The notes below the pieces were generated by a model that saw only the letters and a list, made by a program, of their open reading frames with translations, made no database searches and was not told the DNA's origin. This document shows, one piece after another, positions 1-5,734 of a stretch of DNA of 13,729 nt (its first letter is position 1; every line of letters starts with the position of its first letter). This DNA is from an uncultured Bacteroidia bacterium (GTDB taxonomy: Bacteria; Bacteroidota; Bacteroidia; Bacteroidales; UBA932): the NCBI GenBank assembly GCA_902796455.1, contig CADBPH010000232.1, positions 1 to 13,729 on the forward strand, written 5' to 3'. Both the position numbers and the translations under genes were made by a program.

Positions 1-225
1 ATCGAAGGGGAACTGCAGGGGGAAACCTATTATTATCCGATCACACTTGCCGACAGGAAAGAACTGCCGGAAGGACTTGTCCGGGGAACCACACTCCGGC
101 TGGATGTAACCCTCACCCGCCGCGGGACAAAAGATCCCGACGTCCCGGCGGACCCGTCTTCCCTGAGCATCCGGTTCGAGCCCCAACCCTGGTCGGAACA
201 GCCCGGACAAATTATCCGATTCTGA
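1..225 (+). CDS. Fimbrillin-like (type V pilus) subunit, C-terminal end only
   Basis: The reading frame is open from the first base and ends in TGA, leaving 74 residues of a protein whose start lies outside the window. The visible part has a YYYPITL strand, then LRLDVTLTRRGTKDPD, and a final segment with W (SIRFEPQPW) followed by IIRF. This pattern, a DVT(L/I) strand with a G-x-x-DP turn and a last strand with one Trp, is what I know from the C-terminal domain of Bacteroidales fimbrillin/Mfa-like pilins, where the last strands take part in donor-strand polymerisation. The next gene, a DUF4906-like lipoprotein, begins 3 bases after the stop, which fits a pilus operon. The assignment rests on a short stretch, so another fimbrillin-fold surface protein is possible. 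Confidence 0.65.
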   Translation: MEGELQGETYYYPITLADRKELPEGLVRGTTLRLDVTLTRRGTKDPDVPADPSSLSIRFEPQPWSEQPGQIIRF

Positions 226-228
226 GTC

Positions 229-1476
229 ATGAGACCGCTCGTACCCACCTTGCTGAGTTGCCTGTTTGTCTTGACATCCTGCGCGGAGCGCATGCAGGAC
301 GATTTGACAACACCGGACACACGGGCGGAAAACCGTGTGCCCCTGGAGATCACATGCTGGCATCCATCGCTGCTTAAAACCCGTTCTGCCGATCCGGACG
401 AAACCCTTATTTCAGACATCAATCTGTTCATTTTCAACGAGGAGGGACTTCTGGAAGAACAGCGTTTCCTGCGAGGCCGCAAAGGAGAGCAGATGTCCGT
501 GCAGACTTCCCTGCTGAAGGATGTGCGGTACACCCTCTGCGCCTGTGCCAATTTCAGCTTCCCGCTGAATGGAATCCGGACCCTGGACGACCTCCGGACA
601 TACCGGTTTTTCCTGGCTTATCCGGACGAATACAGCCGTGGAATGCCCATGACCGGGATGCTGGAAGGGATACAGATTTCGGAACCGGGCTCCCTCAGCA
701 TTCCTTTGGAAAGGATGATGGCAAAAGTCTCCCTGCGCATCGACCGGAGCCGGCTGGACAGCGGGGTACGCCTGTATATCCGCAGCGTAGAAATCGGGAA
801 TTGCCCCCGCTCGGCCTGCCTTTTCGGTGAAAGTGCCGCCCAGGGCAGCGCAGATACGTTCCCGGTCGGATTCCTGAAAACATACCGGGAAGTCGACGCA
901 CTGAATACGGAAGACACCCCTGGAATGAGCCGGGAAGTGAGTGTCTACCTGCTCGAAAACATCCAGCAGGAACTCCATCCGACAGCCTGCTCGTACATTG
1001 AAATCAAGGCAGAATACTATTCTGCCGACGCGCATACCGAACCCGGTAATTATCTCATATACAGGTTTTACATCGGTGAATCGGAAGGATCCTACAGCCT
1101 GCGGCGGAACTGCCATTACCATTTTACCGTCTTCCCGGAAGGGAACGGCATGAACGGGGATGCCTGGCACGTGGACCGGAGCGGACTGACTTCCGCCACG
1201 ACCGGCAGTATCCGGATCATGCCTTCCGGATTCATTGTCGGAAAAATCGGGGAAGAAATCCACGTGTGGGCGGAATTCTCGCCGCAAGACGCTCCATTCG
1301 ATATCGGAATGGAAGAGCTGGAATTCGACCGCGGGCGGGGAATCTACGATTACCGGATTGACGAAGACGGCCACGGCGTGACATTGACGCTCCGGAAAAG
1401 CGGCAGCGGTATCTTGTACATGGAGGCAGGAGCCCCCGTCAACGATGCGGCCATGGCCATTGTCCTGGTGGAATAA
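229..1476 (+). CDS. DUF4906/Mfa2-like pilus-associated lipoprotein
   Basis: This is a 415-residue lipoprotein. A signal peptide (about 1-17) ends in the lipobox LTSC, with the acylated Cys at 18. Residues 60-115 (ISDINLFIFNEEGLL, then a strand pattern ending YTLCACANF) match the first domain of Bacteroidales pilus anchor and accessory proteins (FimB/Mfa2, DUF4906), which begin with a 'x-x-L-x-L-F-V-F-x-x-x-G' strand. Around 255-315 lies SYIEIKAEY, a YRFYIGE strand, a RRNCHYHFTV strand and DAWHVD, the order I associate with DUF4906 proteins. Residues 330-415 form a further beta-rich domain. In this family the role would be anchoring or capping a type V pilus at the outer membrane. The gene starts 3 bases after the preceding stop, so translation is probably coupled. 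Family confidence is good; its exact place in the pilus is inferred. Confidence 0.75.
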   Translation: MRPLVPTLLSCLFVLTSCAERMQDDLTTPDTRAENRVPLEITCWHPSLLKTRSADPDETLISDINLFIFNEEGLLEEQRFLRGRKGEQMSVQTSLLKDVRYTLCACANFSFPLNGIRTLDDLRTYRFFLAYPDEYSRGMPMTGMLEGIQISEPGSLSIPLERMMAKVSLRIDRSRLDSGVRLYIRSVEIGNCPRSACLFGESAAQGSADTFPVGFLKTYREVDALNTEDTPGMSREVSVYLLENIQQELHPTACSYIEIKAEYYSADAHTEPGNYLIYRFYIGESEGSYSLRRNCHYHFTVFPEGNGMNGDAWHVDRSGLTSATTGSIRIMPSGFIVGKIGEEIHVWAEFSPQDAPFDIGMEELEFDRGRGIYDYRIDEDGHGVTLTLRKSGSGILYMEAGAPVNDAAMAIVLVE

Positions 1477-1497
1477 ATAACTTCTAAATACTTGACC

Positions 1498-4323
1498 ATG
1501 AAAAGAATGAAATTACTGAAACCGTGCTGGGGAATCTTGCTCGCAACAGCCCTGCTCCCGGGCTGCGCCAGGACGGAAATCCTGCTGCCGACAGGGCCGC
1601 AGGGACCGGAAGGGCCGGCGGGTCCGGAAGGAAAATCTGCTTATGAGCTATGGGTTGCGGCCGTCTCGGACGGCAGTCTGGCGTATGAGGGAGCCACGGA
1701 CATCCAGCATTTTTTCCTCTACCTGAAAGGGAAAGACGGAGACACGCCGGTCATTACGGTCGGAGCGAACGGGAACTGGTTCGTCAGCGGAGAAGATACC
1801 GGAACACCGGCGCGCGGAAAGGACGGTTTGTCTGCCTATGAACTCTGGCTGGCGTATATCCAGGGCGGCAACGTTCCCGACCCGACAGGGGGCCGCGGCG
1901 ATGCCGACAAGGACGGTCTGTGGGACCGGGACAAAGACTCCCCTTCCTGGTTCTGGGTCTTCCTGACCGGGAAAGACGGCCAGGACGGACTCACACCCCA
2001 TATCGGGGAAAACGGGAACTGGCATATCGGCGGAACAGACACCGGGATTCCCGCGCAGGGAAAAGACGGCAGATCCGCATACGAGATCTGGAAAGAGCTC
2101 GTCGAAACGGCGGTAATCCGGGATTGGGCGTCACAAGACACAGCCATACAAGATTTTATCGAATACCTGAAAGGCGAGAAAGGCGACCCGGGAGATACCC
2201 CCGTCATCACGATCGGCGATAATGGGAACTGGTTTGTCGACGGCACGGACACCCAGGTTGCCGCCCGCGGAAAGGATGGAGTTTCTGCATACGAATTGTG
2301 GGTCAAGGAGATTCATTCGGAACAAGGCGTGGAAGACCCGAAGAATCCCGGGAATAAGTGGGACCCGGCCAAGGATGGAATTTCCGATTTCTTCGATTTC
2401 CTCAAGGGAGCCCGGGGAGAAGACGGCCGGTCCGCTTATGAAATATGGAAAGCGTTCATCGCCACCGGCAATGCCGATGACCCGCGCAACCAAGGCGGGA
2501 AATGGCCGGCCGGGAAAAATACAGAAGCGGATTTCTTCCTGTACCTGAGCGGAAAAGACGGAATCAACGGGTTGTCCGCCTATGAATTGTGGAAAAACGA
2601 AGTATTGTCTTCCCAGGGGCTGGATAACCCGGGCAATGGACTCTATGACCCGCAGGAGTATCCGACCTGGCCGAAACAGGCGGTCAGTCTGAATGATTTT
2701 TACCGGTACCTGCGCGGAGCTGACGGCACGGACGGACAAGACGGGAAAGACGGAGAAAGCATTGTAGAAATCATCAACCAGGACAACTACCTGCCCGGAA
2801 AATACAATCTCCTGCCCATTCCCGCCCTGACCGTCCGGACAGCAGACGGCAAAACGACTACGGAATACGTGAACCCTTTCTCGGGCGGCGTTGCCTACCA
2901 ATTGCTCGGTCCCGGACCCGTTATCATCCCGGACGGGACAGTCACGGTCAAGGATGTCTGCGGCAACACGTACACGTGGACATCGGATCAGGACGGGATT
3001 GTCTATGTCCCGCGCAACGGGCTTCCCGTATGGAAGAACGGCCTTCCCAGCGCGAACGCGCCGGTCGCCCCGCTGCGCATCCGGTACGGCGGACGCACCT
3101 TCGATGCACCGGAAACCATGGCGGAGAACTGCATCATCCCCTACCAGGTGGGCTTGTCCGCACGGATCGTCAAGGCCGAATTCGGCAAGCTGACCGGCAA
3201 CATTTATTCTCCCGCCCACAGTTCAGCGGCCAGCGTCGTGCTGAGCTGGCAGGCCAGCCGGATCGTGGAAGGGCAAAGCCAGCCCTGGCCGTCCGACCGG
3301 ACCGTGAGCTATTCGTATTTCCGGACGGAAGAGGATCTCAAGGCGGAAAGGGCGATCCATGCATCTTTCGACGGAACCATCTCCATGATTGAGACTTATG
3401 CCGCCTCCGGGAATGGGAAAGGAGTCCAGAAATGGACGGCGGACCATTATCCGGAGGAACGGGATCCGGAAAAGGATGACTTCCTGGAAAACACGTATGG
3501 GAATGAAGTGCTGCGGACAGCCGCAGATACGGAAGAAGACGGCGTATCCGGCAAGAAATATTCGTTCCTCGTCATCGGAGACGCATCCCAGTCCGTCATC
3601 CCGGTCCACGACATCGTCTCCTCCGGCAAAAGTAAAGGAGGGACCAATGCCCCTTACATGAAATACGTCGCATCATACGGGACGGTGGCCAGAACCTGGG
3701 ACACGGACCGGACACTGGTGGAGATTCCGGAAATCTACCCCATGGGCGGCCTCGACAATGAGATCGAGGACCCGGAGGTCGATCCGGGGACGGGCCTCCC
3801 GCGAAAGGCCTCCCGGTATGAAATCATCCTGGGACAGACACAGCTATACGGTATTTTCGATGCGGAAACCTTCGGCGTTGTCTATGCGGACGACACCCAT
3901 TCCGCAGATGCGGCCGCCTACCGGGACCGGTACGACCTGAACGCCGGGCTGCAAACCGGAACCATCCTTTGCTTCAAGCGGTATCCCTCTCTGGAGGACT
4001 ACCTGTCCGACGGTGGAGACATCGGCCTGAGGCTCAGCAATGAAGGAATGCTCAACGGCGTCAGGATCCACAATGAAGTGACCATCACCCGGAATCATTT
4101 CAACCTGGACCGGAAGACCTGTGCGCCTTTCCAGATCAAGAATGTTTACGACGGCTTCTCCGTCACATTCGACAACTGCCGCTCCGGCAGCCCGGGACGC
4201 GGATACGTCCTGTATACGGATGCGCAAGGGACCTTCCGAACGACCGGCAAGTCCGGAGAAGCATCCGTCATCCAAACAGCACACCGGGACTACACCTTTA
4301 CCACCTCCGTCAAAAACCAATAA
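1498..4323 (+). CDS. Modular collagen-like surface lipoprotein with unassigned C-terminal half
   Basis: I take ATG at 1498 (941 residues). A TTG six bases upstream is in frame but adds nothing, and ATG 1507 is also possible. The signal peptide ends LLPGC, with the lipid-carrying Cys at 23. Residues 33-44 are a short Gly-Pro-x collagen-like stretch. Residues 47-406 hold six modules that begin SAYE(L/I)W and end in F-x-x-(Y/F)L-x-G, joined by GKDG-type linkers. Three of the linkers contain a TP-x-I-x-x-G-x-NGNW element. I know similar SAY-x-I/L and NGNW segments from collagen-like surface and phage-fibre proteins. Residues 421-941 lack any repeat or family that I recognise. It lies 21 bases after the DUF4906-like gene and 11 before the OmpA gene, so it is probably a stalk, tip or adhesin of the same surface structure. 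No catalytic motif is visible. Confidence 0.88.
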   Translation: MKRMKLLKPCWGILLATALLPGCARTEILLPTGPQGPEGPAGPEGKSAYELWVAAVSDGSLAYEGATDIQHFFLYLKGKDGDTPVITVGANGNWFVSGEDTGTPARGKDGLSAYELWLAYIQGGNVPDPTGGRGDADKDGLWDRDKDSPSWFWVFLTGKDGQDGLTPHIGENGNWHIGGTDTGIPAQGKDGRSAYEIWKELVETAVIRDWASQDTAIQDFIEYLKGEKGDPGDTPVITIGDNGNWFVDGTDTQVAARGKDGVSAYELWVKEIHSEQGVEDPKNPGNKWDPAKDGISDFFDFLKGARGEDGRSAYEIWKAFIATGNADDPRNQGGKWPAGKNTEADFFLYLSGKDGINGLSAYELWKNEVLSSQGLDNPGNGLYDPQEYPTWPKQAVSLNDFYRYLRGADGTDGQDGKDGESIVEIINQDNYLPGKYNLLPIPALTVRTADGKTTTEYVNPFSGGVAYQLLGPGPVIIPDGTVTVKDVCGNTYTWTSDQDGIVYVPRNGLPVWKNGLPSANAPVAPLRIRYGGRTFDAPETMAENCIIPYQVGLSARIVKAEFGKLTGNIYSPAHSSAASVVLSWQASRIVEGQSQPWPSDRTVSYSYFRTEEDLKAERAIHASFDGTISMIETYAASGNGKGVQKWTADHYPEERDPEKDDFLENTYGNEVLRTAADTEEDGVSGKKYSFLVIGDASQSVIPVHDIVSSGKSKGGTNAPYMKYVASYGTVARTWDTDRTLVEIPEIYPMGGLDNEIEDPEVDPGTGLPRKASRYEIILGQTQLYGIFDAETFGVVYADDTHSADAAAYRDRYDLNAGLQTGTILCFKRYPSLEDYLSDGGDIGLRLSNEGMLNGVRIHNEVTITRNHFNLDRKTCAPFQIKNVYDGFSVTFDNCRSGSPGRGYVLYTDAQGTFRTTGKSGEASVIQTAHRDYTFTTSVKNQ
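1594..2757 (+). repeat. Array of six SAYELW modules with Gly-x-Asp-Gly linkers
   Basis: The array lies inside the collagen-like lipoprotein. The serine codon of SAYE(L/I)W falls at 1636, 1831, 2074, 2284, 2431 and 2575. Spacings are 195, 243, 210, 147 and 144 bases, all multiples of three, and the unit length varies. Each module ends in a hydrophobic motif such as HFFLYLKG, DFIEYLKG, DFFDFLKG or DFYRYLRG. The three longest units carry an extra NGNW segment (about 1741-1830, 1990-2070 and 2194-2280). Codon choice differs between copies, so this is protein-level repetition rather than recent DNA duplication. The array starts with GPQGPEGPAGPEG and ends with GADGTDGQDGKDG. Confidence 0.9.
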
Positions 4324-4334
4324 CGCCCAGACAA

Positions 4335-5537
4335 ATGAAAATCAAACACTTCCATTCATGCATCCTCATCCTGGCCGCTGCTTTGGCAGCGGGGGCTCCC
4401 TGGGATGCCCCGGCACAGGAGAGAGCCGCCCGGAGGAAAGCCTGGGAAATCGGCCCGGGCGGAGCGTTCATCAACAATACCCGGATTTCCGTAGCGGATT
4501 TCATGGTCCGCAGTGACGGATATCAATTCAACCTGGAAGACAAGCACTTATATGGCGGATTGATGCTTTCGCTTGCACATGAAATTGTTCCCTGGCTGTA
4601 CTGGGACATCCGGGCCACGGCCGGACTGGTCAACCAGACCGGTGAGGATGGAAAAAGCCGGTCCGGCCATTCCATCCTCGCCGGACCGGGACTGCAATTC
4701 CGCCCGTTCCCGGGGAGCAAATGGGTGGTCCCCTATGCCCGATTCGGCATCAATTACTTTCAAAAAGATTTCGTAACCCGATATTTCGGAGACTTCAATT
4801 CGGACGTGACCGGAACCGCCCAGTGGACTGTCGTAAAAGACGCCTGGAACAATGCCCCCGGAGACAACGAGAAAAGCTGGTTCCCCTTGTCCGCCGGTGT
4901 AGGTGTAATCGGCTGGATGTCCAACCGGATCGGGATCGGACTCCAGGGAGAGTACATCCATGCGCCGGCCGTCCAGGGCAGGAACTTCGCGCAGGGAAGC
5001 ATCCAGCTGCTCATCCGGTTGTCCGGCGAAGACAAGAGGAAGGCCGGAAAGCCCGTCTATCTGGAAAAACGCGTCGAAGTACCCGTAGAAAGAATCGTGG
5101 AAAAACCTGTTGAAATTGAAAGGATTGTCGAGAAGCGCATCGAAGTCCCGGCGGAGAAATCCCTGGCGGAACTGATGGAGAATGTCCATTTTGCCTTTGA
5201 CCGGGACAGCCTGACCGGAGCTTCCGAGCACATCCTCGAAAAAGTCGCATCGCTCATCCGGCAATTTCCTTCGTCCCGCTTCCTGATCGCCGGTTATACC
5301 GATGCCCGGGGATCCGCTCCTTCCAACGAAGACCTTTCAACCCGACGGGCCAAAGCCGTTTATGACAGCTTGATAGCCAAAGGAGTAAACCCGAAGCAGC
5401 TCACATACCGCGGATTCGGGAAGCGGCGTGCCGTCGTTCCCGCGCAGGCTTCGGAGAAGGACCGGGAGGGTGACCGGAAGGTCGTCATCGAGACGGTCAC
5501 CAACCCGACATTGTGGAATTACTTGAACAAAAAATGA
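4335..5537 (+). CDS. OmpA-family outer membrane protein with peptidoglycan-binding domain
   Basis: The protein has 400 residues. A cleavable signal peptide (about 1-28) ends in APAQ before ER. Residues 35-230 alternate in the way of a small outer-membrane beta-barrel, with repeated GIGLQGEY- and RFGINYF-like strands. A charged linker (about 241-275) repeats V-E-x-x-V-E(K/R) units, then residues 278-390 form the OmpA C-terminal domain. Within it VHFAFDRDSL, GYTDARGS, LSTRRAKAVYDSL and the YRGFG turn are all present. Asp323 and Arg338, 15 residues apart, line up with the diaminopimelate-binding Asp271 and Arg286 of E. coli OmpA, so peptidoglycan binding should be intact. It sits between two surface lipoprotein genes, 11 bases after one and 10 before the 50-residue gene. 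In this setting it may anchor the appendage to the cell wall. That role is inferred; the family assignment is firm. Confidence 0.95.
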   Translation: MKIKHFHSCILILAAALAAGAPWDAPAQERAARRKAWEIGPGGAFINNTRISVADFMVRSDGYQFNLEDKHLYGGLMLSLAHEIVPWLYWDIRATAGLVNQTGEDGKSRSGHSILAGPGLQFRPFPGSKWVVPYARFGINYFQKDFVTRYFGDFNSDVTGTAQWTVVKDAWNNAPGDNEKSWFPLSAGVGVIGWMSNRIGIGLQGEYIHAPAVQGRNFAQGSIQLLIRLSGEDKRKAGKPVYLEKRVEVPVERIVEKPVEIERIVEKRIEVPAEKSLAELMENVHFAFDRDSLTGASEHILEKVASLIRQFPSSRFLIAGYTDARGSAPSNEDLSTRRAKAVYDSLIAKGVNPKQLTYRGFGKRRAVVPAQASEKDREGDRKVVIETVTNPTLWNYLNKK

Positions 5538-5547
5538 ATAGACCATC

Positions 5548-5700
5548 ATGAAAGAATCCGTTGAGCGGCCCGCCCGCGGCCGGAAGAAACCGTATGTCGC
5601 ACCTGACAGCAAACCGCTGGCTTTCGAATTCGAGTGCCATATCTTGTCAGGCGTAGAAGGAGAGCCCATCAAATGGAATGACGAGCCCATCGAATTTTAA
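5548..5700 (+). CDS. Small protein of 50 residues, function unknown
   Basis: ATG at 5548 opens a 50-residue frame ending TAA, 10 bases after the OmpA stop and 34 before the next lipoprotein start, so it fits the operon spacing and fills what would otherwise be a 197-base gap. The N-terminal third is basic (RPARGRKKPYVAPDSKPL). The rest is acidic, containing FEFECHILSGVEGE and ending in WNDEPIEF. There is no signal peptide or membrane segment. I recall many short Bacteroidales proteins with a K-K-x-Y-x-x-P start followed by an acidic tail, of unknown role, often beside surface-protein genes, and this resembles them. I cannot name a family. The frame, spacing and amino-acid pattern favour a real gene; a chance ORF remains possible. 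Confidence 0.6.
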   Translation: MKESVERPARGRKKPYVAPDSKPLAFEFECHILSGVEGEPIKWNDEPIEF

Positions 5701-5734
5701 ACAACTTGTCGCTTAAAGAACTTTTTATCCCATC

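Noticed and set aside
412..1374. 320-codon open frame on the - strand
   Set aside because: It is wholly antisense to the DUF4906-like gene, which has a lipobox and family motifs. The translation has no recognisable domain and arises from GC-rich codon usage.
1492..1497. TTG at 1492 as start of the collagen-like lipoprotein
   Set aside because: ATG at 1498 gives the same protein without two extra residues, and TTG starts are rare in Bacteroidetes. No Shine-Dalgarno site favours the TTG.
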